A DNA stretch of 64,000 nt from Clavibacter sp. VKM Ac-2872 (GTDB taxonomy: Bacteria > Actinomycetota > Actinomycetes > Actinomycetales > Microbacteriaceae), in contig NZ_JADKRR010000002.1 of NCBI RefSeq assembly GCF_015351105.1, forward strand, positions 62,001 through 126,000, in the 5' to 3' direction. Numbering within the stretch: the stretch's first letter is position 1; the number at the start of each line of letters is the position of its first letter. Under the pieces are notes generated by a model. That model was not told where the DNA came from. It did no database searches and saw only the letters and a program-made list of their open reading frames with translations. Positions 32,663 through 45,822 of this stretch are shown here, one piece after another. Both the position numbers and the translations under genes were made by a program.

Positions 32663-33147
32663 GATGGAGATGCTACGGGCGCCCACGGGCCGGATCCTCC
32701 GCGGATGACGCGGCGCGACGGCTCGGGCGCCCCACGGCGCATGGCCTGGCGGATCACCTCGAAGTCGTCGCGCGTGATCTCGAGGAGCCCCGGCGCGAGC
32801 TTCCTGCCCCACTCGAGGGAGTCGCGGGTGAAGTCGAGCACGGGCACGAGGGGGCGGATGGGCGCGTCGACCGCGCCGAGGTCCCAGTCCATCCGCCGTC
32901 GCCACGGCCGCCACTCGCCCACGCGGCCCTGGTACGGCGCGGCGTCGGCGACCCGGCCGATGGCGGTGAAGGAGCGCAGGAGCGGTCCGTCGGGGTACGA
33001 CTCGCGCGGCGAGTAGTAGACGAAGCCGTCCGCCTCGCCCAGCCGCTCGACCGGCTCGCGGGCGCCGCGGTTGACCTGCGCGATGCCGAGGTCCAGGCCG
33101 TCGAGCACGCGGTCGCGCGAGACGACGCCCACCCAGTACCTGATCAT
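32659..33147 (-). CDS. EVE domain protein (UPF0310)
   Basis: 162 residues beginning MIRYWVGVVSRDRVLDG, with VYYSPRESYPDG, LRSFTAIGRVADAAPYQ and PWRRRMDW. This is the PUA-like EVE fold, which in other systems binds modified cytosines or other modified bases. Stand-alone members of this length are widespread in bacteria. It is the first gene of a two-gene unit with the ComB-like gene and is divergent from the SRPBCC-like gene. Confidence 0.88.
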   Translation of the reverse strand: MIRYWVGVVSRDRVLDGLDLGIAQVNRGAREPVERLGEADGFVYYSPRESYPDGPLLRSFTAIGRVADAAPYQGRVGEWRPWRRRMDWDLGAVDAPIRPLVPVLDFTRDSLEWGRKLAPGLLEITRDDFEVIRQAMRRGAPEPSRRVIRGGSGPWAPVASPS

Positions 33148-33204
33148 GTCCGTCCCATCCTGTCCCACGGCGGCCGGCCGCCGGGCGCGCCCAGCCGGGC
33201 GGAG

Positions 33205-33210
33205 CACACT
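33205..33210 (+). promoter_or_regulatory. Possible -10 box, leaderless start
   Basis: CACACT, 6 nt (GGGGGC), ATG at 33217. It matches only the A and final T of the consensus; spacing is identical to the stronger examples. Confidence 0.35.
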
Positions 33211-33216
33211 GGGGGC

Positions 33217-33756
33217 ATGCGCGTGCTGCTGAAGACCATCCTCGACTGCGATCCCGACGCCGCCTGGCGCGCGCTCCACTCGCCCACCGTGATGCGGGAG
33301 GTCGCGGGCCCGCTCGTCGACTTCGTGCCGCTGCAGGACGGCGGCTTCCCCACGAGCTGGGACGGCCGCGAGCACGTCGCGGCGATGCAGACGGGGCCGT
33401 TCACGGCCGGGCGGCAGAGCATCCGCCTGCGGGACATGAGGCCCCGCGTCGACGGCGTGCGCATCGTGCGCGACGACGGCCACGGGCTCTCGGGTCTCAT
33501 GGCGATCCCCACGAGCATGCGGCACAGCATGGCCGTCTCGGCGGATCCGGCTGGTCCCGACGCCGACGGCCGCGTGAAGACGCTCTTCCGCGACCAGCTC
33601 GAGTTCGAGGCCGGCCTCCTCGGCCCCGCGATGTGGCCGACCTTCTGGGCGTTCTGGCAGTGGCGCGCGTTCCGCCTGCGCCAGCTCGCGCCGACGTGGG
33701 CGTACGACCCGCAGCCCGCCGCACGCGACGACGACGCGGGCGTGTCCGCCGCCTGA
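33217..33756 (+). CDS. SRPBCC-like protein, function unknown
   Basis: 179 residues. The start (LLKTILDCDPDAAWRALHSPTVMREV) resembles START/SRPBCC ligand-binding proteins, in which an N-terminal strand is followed by a helix and a PxxVW-type turn. The C-terminal aromatic stretch MWPTFWAFWQWRAFRLRQL is a basic, Trp-rich helix. The long frame upstream of 33217 overlaps the EVE gene on the other strand and is spurious. Ligand unknown. Confidence 0.75.
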   Translation: MRVLLKTILDCDPDAAWRALHSPTVMREVAGPLVDFVPLQDGGFPTSWDGREHVAAMQTGPFTAGRQSIRLRDMRPRVDGVRIVRDDGHGLSGLMAIPTSMRHSMAVSADPAGPDADGRVKTLFRDQLEFEAGLLGPAMWPTFWAFWQWRAFRLRQLAPTWAYDPQPAARDDDAGVSAA

Positions 33757-33797
33757 CGCCCGCCCGGACCGCCCGGCGCCCCGCGTCGCCCGACGCG

Positions 33798-33803
33798 TAC
33801 GGT
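33798..33803 (+). promoter_or_regulatory. -10 box, leaderless start
   Basis: TACGGT, 6 nt (GGGCCC), ATG at 33810, no Shine-Dalgarno. Confidence 0.55.
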
Positions 33804-33809
33804 GGGCCC

Positions 33810-34457
33810 ATGCCGTCCGCCGTCACCGCCCTCCACGTCGCCGACTGGCGCCGCCGCACCCACGAGATGTACGCGGAGGTGCGCTGGGTCGCGCGGACGG
33901 ATCCCGCGGCCGCGCACGCGCTCTGGCGCCGCACGCGCGACGACATGTTCCGCAGCCACCCGGCGACGCCGCTCCTGCCCGAGCACCGCGCGGACTTCGA
34001 CCGGCTCGAGGTCGTGGACTACGACCCGGCGTGGCGGTTCGAGCTGGAGATCCACGACGACCGCGGCGAGGAGCGCCACGAGGTCGAGACGGGCACCGAC
34101 GGCGTCGTGCCGTTCGAGCTGCTCGGATCCGTGCACCTGCCCGCCGCCGACGGACGCGAGGCCGGCAGCCTCGACGTCTGGCGCCTCGCGAGCTACGGCG
34201 GCGGCCTGCACCTGCCCGTGAAGGACGCGTCGCACCGGCGGGAGGGCGGCACCTACGGGGGCGGCCGCTACCTGCTCGACACCGTGAAGGGATCCGACCT
34301 CGGAGCGGGCGCGCCGGGCTCGATCGTCGTCGACCTCAACTTCGCCTACAACCCGTCCTGCGCCTACGACCCGGCCTGGGCCTGCCCCCTCGCGCCCGCC
34401 GGCAACGTGCTCGGCTTCGAGGTCCCCGTGGGCGAGATGGGCTTCTCCCCGGCCTGA
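33810..34457 (+). CDS. DUF1684 family protein
   Basis: 215 residues. EMYAEVRWVARTDPAAAHALWRRTRDDMFRSHPATPL, followed by YDPAWRFELEI and the C-terminal VDLNFAYNPSCAYDPAWACPLAP, is the DUF1684 pattern (the paired Asn-Pro-Cys-Tyr motif is the hallmark). The biochemical function is not established. Leaderless promoter upstream. The stop is 6 nt before an extended -10 box of the helicase transcript. Confidence 0.88.
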   Translation: MPSAVTALHVADWRRRTHEMYAEVRWVARTDPAAAHALWRRTRDDMFRSHPATPLLPEHRADFDRLEVVDYDPAWRFELEIHDDRGEERHEVETGTDGVVPFELLGSVHLPAADGREAGSLDVWRLASYGGGLHLPVKDASHRREGGTYGGGRYLLDTVKGSDLGAGAPGSIVVDLNFAYNPSCAYDPAWACPLAPAGNVLGFEVPVGEMGFSPA

Positions 34458-34460
34458 CCT

Positions 34461-34468
34461 GCTATGGT
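34461..34468 (+). promoter_or_regulatory. Extended -10 promoter of the DEAD-box helicase
   Basis: TGCTATGGT (TGN plus TATGGT at 34463-34468), just after the DUF1684 stop. No good -35 at 17 nt, as expected for an extended -10. It gives a leader of about 220 nt with a CCTGGAAGG-type Shine-Dalgarno region near its end. Confidence 0.5.
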
Positions 34469-34693
34469 GGGTCCACTTGCGAGCACATCATCGTGCTCCC
34501 TGCGTCGAGAGAACGCGTTCCCTCCTCGCCCCGATCAGATCGCCGCACCGGCCGACGGGGTCGAGTGACATCTTTCTTTTGGCGAACGGATGCGCCCATC
34601 GGCGCCTTCGCCATCCTCCGCTTCCGTGCGTCTCACGCACATCCCGAGAACGCACACCGGGGCGGACCCCTGCCTGGAAGGCAACTCCCCCGC
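34469..34693 (+). promoter_or_regulatory. Long 5' leader of the DEAD-box helicase mRNA
   Basis: About 225 nt without a credible ORF. It contains an unusually pyrimidine-rich, lower-GC stretch (ATCTTTCTTTTGG near 34570) that differs from its surroundings. Long structured leaders are typical of cold-shock-controlled helicase mRNAs in other bacteria; control of this kind is an inference. Confidence 0.4.
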
Positions 34694-36241
34694 ATGACCA
34701 CTGACACCTTCGGCGCGCTCGGCGTGCCCGCTCCCCTCGTCTCCGCCCTCACGGCGAACGGCATCACGACGCCGTTCCCCATCCAGGTGGACACGCTCCC
34801 CGACACCCTGAACGGCCGCGACGTGCTCGGCCGCGGCAAGACGGGCTCCGGCAAGACCCTGGCGTTCGCCATCCCGATGATCGCGCGCCTCGGCGGCGGC
34901 CTCGCCGGCGGCCGTCGCCGCCCGGGCCGCCCGCTCGGCCTCATCCTCGCGCCGACCCGCGAGCTCGCCACGCAGATCACCGCCGCCATGGCGCCGCTCG
35001 CGGAGGCGTACAACCTGACCACCACCACGATCTTCGGCGGCGTCTCGCAGCAGCGCCAGGTCGCGGCCCTCAAGGCCGGCGTCGACGTGGTCGTGGCCTG
35101 CCCCGGCCGCCTCGAGGACCTCATGAAGCAGGGCTTCGTGAACCTCGACGCCGTGGAGATCACCGTCCTCGACGAGGCCGACCACATGGCCGACCTGGGC
35201 TTCCTGCCCGTCGTCACGCGGATCCTCGACAAGACCCCGAACACCGGCCAGCGCATGCTGTTCTCGGCCACGCTCGACAACGGCGTGGACAAGCTCGTCC
35301 GCCGCTACCTGCACGACCAGGTGCTGCACTCCGTCGACGAGGCGAACTCGCCCGTCGCCGCCATGACGCACCACGTGTTCGAGACGACCGACGTCGAGTC
35401 GAAGCGCCTCCTCGTGCAGAAGCTCGCGTCCGGCTCCGGCCGCCGCATCCTCTTCATGCGCACCAAGCACCACGCCAAGAAGCTCGCGAAGCAGCTCACC
35501 GACGCGGGCATCCCGTCGGTGGACCTGCACGGCAACCTCTCGCAGGTGGCCCGCGACCGCAACCTCGCGGCGTTCTCCGCGGGCGACGTCAAGGTCCTCG
35601 TGGCCACCGACGTCGCGGCGCGCGGCGTCCACGTCGATGACATCGAGCTCGTGATCCACGTCGACCCGCCGGCCGAGCACAAGGCGTACCTGCACCGCTC
35701 GGGCCGCACGGCGCGCGCGGGCTCCGCGGGCGACGTCGTCACGATCATGCTGCCGGCGCAGCGCAAGGACGTGCAGCTCCTGATGCGCAAGGCCGACATC
35801 CACGTCACGCCGCAGCAGGTCACCGAGTCCTCCCCCGCCGTGGCCGAGCTGACGGGCGCCGTCGCGGCGTACGTGAAGCCCGCGCCGCGCGAGACGAAGT
35901 CGGTCCGCGAGACCACCCAGCGCCAGTCGCAGGGCGGCCGCGCGAACGGCGGCGGACGCTCGCAGGGCGCCAACGCGCAGCGCAAGCGCGCGGCTCGCGA
36001 CGGCGCGCCCGTCGGCGGCGGTCGCCGTGACGGCGCCGCGTCGGGTCGCCGCGACGGCGCCGCCTCGGGCGGACAGCGCGGCGGCGGCACGCCCCGCACG
36101 TTCAGCACCTCCTCCGAGGGCTTCGGCGGCGGCTCGTCCGTCGCCCCCGCGCGTCCCCGTCAGGAGCGCCCCGCGGCGTCCGGCGGCGCCGCGGCCGGCG
36201 GTCGTGCGCGCACGCACCGCCGCGTCTCCAGCGGACGCTAG
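34694..36241 (+). CDS. DEAD-box ATP-dependent RNA helicase
   Basis: 515 residues. Q motif GITTPFPIQ (Gln31), Walker A GKTGSGKT (about 48-55), PTRELATQI, DEAD (160-163), SAT, HGNLSQVARDRN, VATDVAARGVHVDD and HRSGRTARAG are all present in order. From about residue 400 a Gly/Arg/Ala/Ser-rich tail with repeated RRDGAASG units follows, likely an RNA-binding disordered region. It is closest in layout to RhlE/CsdA-like helicases used in ribosome assembly or mRNA turnover. Ends in a strong terminator. Confidence 0.95.
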   Translation: MTTDTFGALGVPAPLVSALTANGITTPFPIQVDTLPDTLNGRDVLGRGKTGSGKTLAFAIPMIARLGGGLAGGRRRPGRPLGLILAPTRELATQITAAMAPLAEAYNLTTTTIFGGVSQQRQVAALKAGVDVVVACPGRLEDLMKQGFVNLDAVEITVLDEADHMADLGFLPVVTRILDKTPNTGQRMLFSATLDNGVDKLVRRYLHDQVLHSVDEANSPVAAMTHHVFETTDVESKRLLVQKLASGSGRRILFMRTKHHAKKLAKQLTDAGIPSVDLHGNLSQVARDRNLAAFSAGDVKVLVATDVAARGVHVDDIELVIHVDPPAEHKAYLHRSGRTARAGSAGDVVTIMLPAQRKDVQLLMRKADIHVTPQQVTESSPAVAELTGAVAAYVKPAPRETKSVRETTQRQSQGGRANGGGRSQGANAQRKRAARDGAPVGGGRRDGAASGRRDGAASGGQRGGGTPRTFSTSSEGFGGGSSVAPARPRQERPAASGGAAAGGRARTHRRVSSGR

Positions 36242-36276
36242 ACCGCACGGCGCCCAGCGCGCGCCGGCCTGGCATC

Positions 36277-36306
36277 GAGGGCCCCCGTCCACGGACGGGG
36301 GCCCTC
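36277..36306 (+). terminator. Terminator of the DEAD-box helicase gene, with tandem copy
   Basis: GAGGGCCCCCGTCC / GGACGGGGGCCCTC, 13 stacked pairs around a CACG loop, starting 36 nt after the stop. The loop-side half (CCACGGACGGGGGC) is repeated at 36313-36326, suggesting local duplication. Confidence 0.88.
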
Positions 36307-36431
36307 CGTCGTCCACGGACGGGGGCTTCCGTCGTGCCGGGAGAGACACACGACGACGCGTCCGTGCCCCGAGTCTCCACAGCTGAGGCAGAGCCTGGGG
36401 ACGGTCGGGCGGACGCCCGGCGGCATCCGGT

Positions 36432-36437
36432 TACGGT
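36432..36437 (+). promoter_or_regulatory. -10 box of the TetR gene, leaderless start
   Basis: TACGGT, 6 nt (GAGCCA), ATG at 36444. No Shine-Dalgarno. Confidence 0.55.
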
Positions 36438-36443
36438 GAGCCA

Positions 36444-37067
36444 ATGACTCGCGCCGCCCTCGCCACCCGTGGCCCGTACCGCAAGGGCGTGGAGCGCAGG
36501 GAGCTCCTCATCCGCACCGCCATCGAGGTGTTCGCCGAGCAGGGATACCGCAGCAGCTCGCTGCGCGAGATCGCGTCCCGGGCGGAGATCACGCCCGCCG
36601 GCCTGCTGCACCACTTCAGCGGCAAGGAGGAGCTGCTGCTCGCCGTGCTCGAGCGCCGCGAGGAGCGCCTCGCCGCCGCCATCGAGCTGCACCGCCCGCG
36701 CAGCGTCGCGGAGCACGCGGCCGTGGTCATCGCCGACGGGGAGCAGAGCGCCTGCCTCACGCGCGTCATCGCCGTCGTCTCGTCGGAGGCGTCGGCCGCC
36801 GGCCACCCGCTGCACCAGCTCTTCCGCGAGCGCCGCGCCCGCGAGCTCGAGCGCATCACGTCGGGCGTCCTCGTCGACCAGGCCCGCGGGCTCATCGACC
36901 CCCACCTCGACCCGGCCGCCGCGGCCGCCGTCGTGCTCTCCGCCATGGACGGCCTGCACGTGCAGCGCTGCTACGGCGTCGGGGCCGGCGCGAGCCAGGC
37001 CTTCGAGGACCTCCGCCGGCACTACCTCGAGCCGCCGGAGTTCGCGGAGCGGGCCGCGGCCGTCTGA
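36444..37067 (+). CDS. TetR family transcriptional regulator
   Basis: 207 residues. The N-terminal helix-turn-helix is clear: RRELLIRTAIEVFAEQGYRSSSLREIA followed by AEITPAGLLHHFSGKEELLLAVL. The C-terminal ligand/dimer domain is variable. It sits between the helicase and a convergent NUDIX-like gene, so the target is not indicated by a divergent partner; autoregulation is possible because the leaderless promoter is compact. Confidence 0.93.
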   Translation: MTRAALATRGPYRKGVERRELLIRTAIEVFAEQGYRSSSLREIASRAEITPAGLLHHFSGKEELLLAVLERREERLAAAIELHRPRSVAEHAAVVIADGEQSACLTRVIAVVSSEASAAGHPLHQLFRERRARELERITSGVLVDQARGLIDPHLDPAAAAAVVLSAMDGLHVQRCYGVGAGASQAFEDLRRHYLEPPEFAERAAAV

Positions 37068-37075
37068 CCCGGGCC

Positions 37076-37101
37076 GTCCGGACCGGCGAGCCGGTCGGGA
37101 C
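37076..37101. terminator. Hairpin between convergent TetR and NUDIX-like genes
   Basis: GTCCGGACCGG / CCGGTCGGGAC around a CGAG loop, 10 of 11 pairs. It lies between stops at 37067 (plus) and 37104 (minus) and can serve both. Confidence 0.5.
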
Positions 37102-37103
37102 CC

Positions 37104-37658
37104 CTACGGCAGGACGCCCACCGAGGCGAGGGCCGCGCGGAGGAGCGCGCCGCGGCCGCCCTCCATGTCGGCCGAGACCGCGTCCGAGGCCGCCTCCTCG
37201 GGCGTCATCCACGTGATCTCGAGGGCGTCCTGGCGCGGATCGCACGTGCCCGTCACGGGCACCACGTACGCGAGCGACACGGCGTGCTGCCGGTCGTCGG
37301 TGTACGGGCTGGCGCCGGGGAACGGGAAGTACTCGGCGACCGAGAAGGGCGTCGGGCTCGCGGGCAGCTGCGGGAACGCCATCGGACCCAGGTCCTTCTC
37401 GAGGTGGCGGAAGAGCGCGTCGCGCAGGGTCTCGCCGTACATGACGCGGCCGGAGACGAGCATGCGCGTCATCTGCCCGGTGACCGTGGCGCGCAGCAGC
37501 ACCCCGATGTCCTTCACCCGCCCCATGCCGTCGACCCGCACGGGCACGGCCTCCACGTAGAGGAGGGGCAGCCGCTGCCGGATCTGCGCGAGCTCCACGT
37601 CCGACAGCCAGCCGGAGTTCGGGTCGGGGATGTTCGGGTCCGGGGTGCGAACGGTCAT
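37104..37658 (-). CDS. NUDIX-like protein (DUF4916 type)
   Basis: 184 residues. VEAVPVRVDGMGRVKDIGVLLRA and YGETLRDALFRHLEKDLGP resemble the first part of a NUDIX fold, with the Glu-rich catalytic box degenerate (GETLRDALFRHLEKDLG in place of GxxxxxEU-type REUXEEXGU). The length and N-terminal PDPNSGWLSDVELAQI match the DUF4916 group. Substrate unknown. GACAAT lies 5 nt before the ATG, another possible leaderless start. Confidence 0.8.
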   Translation of the reverse strand: MTVRTPDPNIPDPNSGWLSDVELAQIRQRLPLLYVEAVPVRVDGMGRVKDIGVLLRATVTGQMTRMLVSGRVMYGETLRDALFRHLEKDLGPMAFPQLPASPTPFSVAEYFPFPGASPYTDDRQHAVSLAYVVPVTGTCDPRQDALEITWMTPEEAASDAVSADMEGGRGALLRAALASVGVLP

Positions 37659-37798
37659 GGTCCATTGTCACCCACGGCCGGAGCGCGGCGGCCACCCGGC
37701 GCGCGGACCGGCTGCCAGGGGCGGATGCGAGGATGGGCGCGCCGGACGACCCCGCGTCCGCGCATCCGCCGCCGCCCGGCCCGTCGACGAGGACACCC

Positions 37799-38440
37799 GT
37801 GACCGCTCTCCCGCTGGATCCCGACGCCGTCCTCTGGTCGGCCTCCTCCGCCGAGCTGGCCGACCGGCCGCTGCTCGTGCTGCTGCACGGCTTCGGATCG
37901 CACGAGGGCGACCTCTTCGGGCTGTCGCCGTACCTGCCGCTCGGGCCGGTGGTCGCGTCGCTGCGGGCGCCTCTCCCCTTGCAGGGCGGGTTCGCGTGGT
38001 TCCCGATCGTGCCCGGATCCACCGGCGACCCGGATCCCGATGCCGCCGACGCCGCCGCGCAGGGCGTGCTCGACTGGCTCGACGCGCTGCCCGTGCGGCC
38101 GCGGTCGGTGGGCCTCCTCGGCTTCAGCCAGGGCGGCGCGACCGCGCTCCAGCTGCTGCGGCTCGCGCCCGGCCGGTTCTCGTACGCGGTGCAGCTCAGC
38201 GGGTTCGCCGTGCGCGGCGCGCACGCGGGCGACGCGGCGCTGGCGGCCGCGCCGACGCCGGTCTTCTGGGGGCGCGGCACCGCCGACCAGGTGATCCCCG
38301 ACGAGGCCGTCGCGCGCACCGCCGCCTGGATCGGCGACCACACCGCCCTCACCGAGCGCATCTACGAGGACCTGCCGCACTCGGTCTCGGCGCCGGAGCT
38401 GCGGGACGTGTCGGCGTTCATCCGGGAGCACGCGGGCTGA
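37799..38440 (+). CDS. Alpha/beta hydrolase (phospholipase/carboxylesterase family)
   Basis: 213 residues from GTG at 37799 with a GAGG element nearby; an ATG 22 codons upstream (37733) is an alternative with a low-complexity Pro-rich start. LLVLLHGFGSHEGDLF gives the oxyanion loop, GFSQGG the nucleophile elbow (Ser), and a late PHSVSAPELRDV the catalytic His; WGRGTADQVIPDEA holds the Asp. This is the small carboxylesterase/lysophospholipase-like group. Independent of the following Lhr gene, which has its own Shine-Dalgarno. Confidence 0.9.
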   Translation: MTALPLDPDAVLWSASSAELADRPLLVLLHGFGSHEGDLFGLSPYLPLGPVVASLRAPLPLQGGFAWFPIVPGSTGDPDPDAADAAAQGVLDWLDALPVRPRSVGLLGFSQGGATALQLLRLAPGRFSYAVQLSGFAVRGAHAGDAALAAAPTPVFWGRGTADQVIPDEAVARTAAWIGDHTALTERIYEDLPHSVSAPELRDVSAFIREHAG

Positions 38441-38489
38441 GGCCCGCCCGGCCCGGCCGGTTGTCGGGGGTCCGGAGGAGGATGGGCAG

Positions 38490-43310
<4,821 letters not shown>

Positions 43311-43337
43311 GCGGCGCCCCGGCGGCAGGAACCGCCC

Positions 43338-44141
43338 ATGCCTGAGGGCGACACCGTCTACCGCACCGCCGCGCACCTGCACGAGGCCGTCGGCGGCCAG
43401 GTGCTCACGCGCAGCGACTTCCGGGTGCCGAAGTACGCCACGCTCGATCTCGCGGGCCGGGAGGTCGACGAGGTGGTGAGCGTCGGGAAGCACATCCTCC
43501 ATCGCGTCGGCGACCTCACGATCCACAGCCATCTCAAGATGGAGGGCTCCTGGCACATCTACCAGCACGGCACCGCGTGGCGGCGGCCGGCGTTCGAGGC
43601 GCGCGTCGTGCTCGAGACGGCGGAGCGCGTCACGGTGGGGTTCTCGCTCGGGGTGCTCGAGGTGATCCCGCGCGACCAGGAGCACACGGTCGTCGGGCAC
43701 CTGGGGCCGGACATCCTCGGGCCGGACTGGGGCGACGCGGCGGCCGAGGAGATCGTGCGGCGCATCTCCGCGCAGCCCGACCGGCCCATCGGCCTGGCGC
43801 TGCTCGACCAGCGGAACGCCGCCGGCATCGGCAACGTCTACCGGGCCGAGCTCTGCTTCCTGCGCGGCGTGCTGCCCACGCGGCCGGTCAGCGAGGTGCC
43901 CGACCTGCCGGCGATGATCGCGCTCGCGCGCCGCACGATGCGCGCGAACCGCGACCGCATCGAGCGCACCACCACGGGCGACCTCCGCCGGGGCCGCACC
44001 GACTGGGTCTACGGCCGCAAGGGCAAGCCGTGCCTGCGGTGCGGCACCCGCATCCAGCAGGGCCAGCTCGGCGATCCGGTGCGCCCCGGCATGGGCGCGC
44101 AGGACCGGGTCACCTACTGGTGCCCGCGCTGCCAGACCTGA
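43338..44141 (+). CDS. Formamidopyrimidine/endonuclease VIII-type DNA glycosylase
   Basis: 267 residues. The N-terminus MPEGDTVYRTAAHL has the catalytic Pro1-Glu2 (after Met removal) and the Nei-type Asp-Thr; the helix-two-turns-helix reads LLDQRNAAGIGNVYRAELCF, and the C-terminal zinc finger is CLRCGTRI...YWCPRCQT. It excises oxidised bases and cleaves the strand. The MPEGDT start and overall length fit the actinobacterial Nei2 group rather than MutM. It is 27 nt downstream of lhr and probably co-transcribed. Confidence 0.93.
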   Translation: MPEGDTVYRTAAHLHEAVGGQVLTRSDFRVPKYATLDLAGREVDEVVSVGKHILHRVGDLTIHSHLKMEGSWHIYQHGTAWRRPAFEARVVLETAERVTVGFSLGVLEVIPRDQEHTVVGHLGPDILGPDWGDAAAEEIVRRISAQPDRPIGLALLDQRNAAGIGNVYRAELCFLRGVLPTRPVSEVPDLPAMIALARRTMRANRDRIERTTTGDLRRGRTDWVYGRKGKPCLRCGTRIQQGQLGDPVRPGMGAQDRVTYWCPRCQT

Positions 44142-44159
44142 CGCGCGGGCACCGGGGGC

Positions 44160-45692
44160 TCAGTCCCGCGGCGTCGACGCCGACGGCAGCTCGGGCGCGG
44201 GCGCGCCGCCCGCCGCGATCCGCGCCTCCTCCTGGCCGACCACCGAGTGGCGGCGTCCGTAGAGGAAGTAGACCGCGAAGCCGAGCGCGAGCCAGACGAC
44301 GAAGCGCACCCAGGTGAGCGTCGTGAGGTTGAGCATCAGCCAGACGCAGAGGACGGCCGAGAGGATCGGCAGCCAGGGCATGAACGGCACGCGGAACGAC
44401 GCGCGGATGTCCGGGCGCTTCTTCCGCAGCACGATCACGCCGATGCTCACGAGCACGAACGCGGACAGCGTGCCGATGTTGATCATCTCCTCGAGCACGC
44501 CCACGTCGGTGAACCCGGCGAGAGCCGCGACGACGACGCCCGCGATGATCTGCACGCGCACGGGCGTGCGGCGCTTGGCGGACGTGCGGCTGAGACCACG
44601 CGGCAGCAGGCCGTCGCGGCTCATCGCGAAGACCACGCGGGCGAGGCCGAGCAGCAGCACCATGAGCACGGTGGTGAGCCCGAGCAGCGTGCCGATGGAG
44701 ATGACCTGCGCCGCCCATCCGGCGCCGACCGCGGTGAAGGCGGTCGTGAGCGACGGATCCTCGGCGTCGGCGAGCACCGTGTACGGCACCATGCCCGTGA
44801 GCACCAGGGTCACGAGCACGTAGAGCACGGTGACGACCGCGAGGCCCGCGAAGATCCCCCGCGGCAGGGTCCGCTGCGGGTCCTTCACCTCCTCGGCGCT
44901 CGTCGCGACCACGTCGAAGCCGATGAACGCGAAAAAGACGAGCGATGCGCCGGCGAGCAGGCCGTAGAGGCCGTACTGCGTGGGCTCCTGGCCGCTCGCC
45001 CAGGAGAAGAGGGACTGGGTCCAGACGTCGGCGGACGCCCCCTCGGCCGGGCGCTGCGGCGGGATGAAGGGCGAGTAGTTCTCGGCCTTCACGTAGAAGG
45101 CGCCCACGACGATCACGAACAGGACGACCGCGACCTTGAGCACGGTGAACACGCTCGAGACCCGGCTGGACAGCTTGGTGCCGAGCACCAGCAGCACGGT
45201 GAAGATCGCGGTGATGAGGACGGCGCCCCAGCTGATCCCGAGGCCGAAGACCGTGATGGTGGACGGGATGTCGAGCCCCGCGAGCTTGAGCGCCGACTCC
45301 AGGTAGATGCCCCAGCACTTCGCGATGACCGCGGCCGCCGTGAGCATCTCGAGGATGAGGTCCCAGCCGATGATCCACGCGAGCAGCTCGCCCATGGTCG
45401 CGTAGGTGAACGTGTACGCGCTGCCCGCGACGGGCACGGCGGAGGCGAACTCGGCGTAGCACATGATCGCGAGGCCGCACGTGACGGCGGCGAGCACGAA
45501 CGCCAGCGTCACCGACGGGCCCGCGTAGTTGCCTGCCGCCTTCGCGCCGACGGAGAAGATGCCGGCGCCGACCGCGACGGCCACGCCCATCAGCATGAGG
45601 TCCCAGGTGCCGAGGGAGCGGGTGAGGCTGCGCTCGCCTCCCGCGGCGTCGGCCAGCGACGACTCGATGCTCTTCGTGCGGAACAGGCTCAT
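44160..45692 (-). CDS. APC superfamily amino-acid permease
   Basis: 510 residues with 12 or more hydrophobic segments. GTWDLMLMGVAVAVGAGIFSVGAKAAGNYAGPSVTLAF is the characteristic first-helix motif of APC transporters, and FFAFIGFDVVATSAEEVKDPQRTLPRGI is the eighth-helix block of the cationic amino-acid/YfnA-like subgroup. A 14-helix arrangement is possible. Substrate not assignable. It is convergent with the Nei-like gene and divergent from the sigma factor gene. Confidence 0.92.
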   Translation of the reverse strand: MSLFRTKSIESSLADAAGGERSLTRSLGTWDLMLMGVAVAVGAGIFSVGAKAAGNYAGPSVTLAFVLAAVTCGLAIMCYAEFASAVPVAGSAYTFTYATMGELLAWIIGWDLILEMLTAAAVIAKCWGIYLESALKLAGLDIPSTITVFGLGISWGAVLITAIFTVLLVLGTKLSSRVSSVFTVLKVAVVLFVIVVGAFYVKAENYSPFIPPQRPAEGASADVWTQSLFSWASGQEPTQYGLYGLLAGASLVFFAFIGFDVVATSAEEVKDPQRTLPRGIFAGLAVVTVLYVLVTLVLTGMVPYTVLADAEDPSLTTAFTAVGAGWAAQVISIGTLLGLTTVLMVLLLGLARVVFAMSRDGLLPRGLSRTSAKRRTPVRVQIIAGVVVAALAGFTDVGVLEEMINIGTLSAFVLVSIGVIVLRKKRPDIRASFRVPFMPWLPILSAVLCVWLMLNLTTLTWVRFVVWLALGFAVYFLYGRRHSVVGQEEARIAAGGAPAPELPSASTPRD

Positions 45693-45749
45693 GGGGCGTC
45701 CGTTCAGTGGTGGCGGCTCGGGGAACGGGGATCGAGCCTACCGGCGGGC

Positions 45750-45779
45750 GAGCAGCGCCCCCATCCGGGGGCGCTGCTC
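45750..45779. other. Perfect hairpin in the permease-sigma divergent region
   Basis: GAGCAGCGCCCCC / GGGGGCGCTGCTC, 13 bp with an ATCC loop, 57 nt upstream of the permease ATG. It looks like the window's terminators but lies between two divergent genes. On the minus strand it could be a leader hairpin of the permease mRNA. Confidence 0.75.
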
Positions 45780-45822
45780 CGTCCTGGTGCGGATGCGCGG
45801 GCGCCCGACACGCCCGGTCCGC

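Noticed and set aside
32638-33756. Long plus-strand frame upstream of the SRPBCC-like start at 33217
   Set aside because: Covers the EVE gene on the opposite strand, with no similarity; a -10-like box and ATG at 33217 fit the homologous part.
34477-34704. 75-codon frame from TTG in the helicase leader
   Set aside because: No Shine-Dalgarno, no family, and it overlaps the helicase start; treated as leader sequence.
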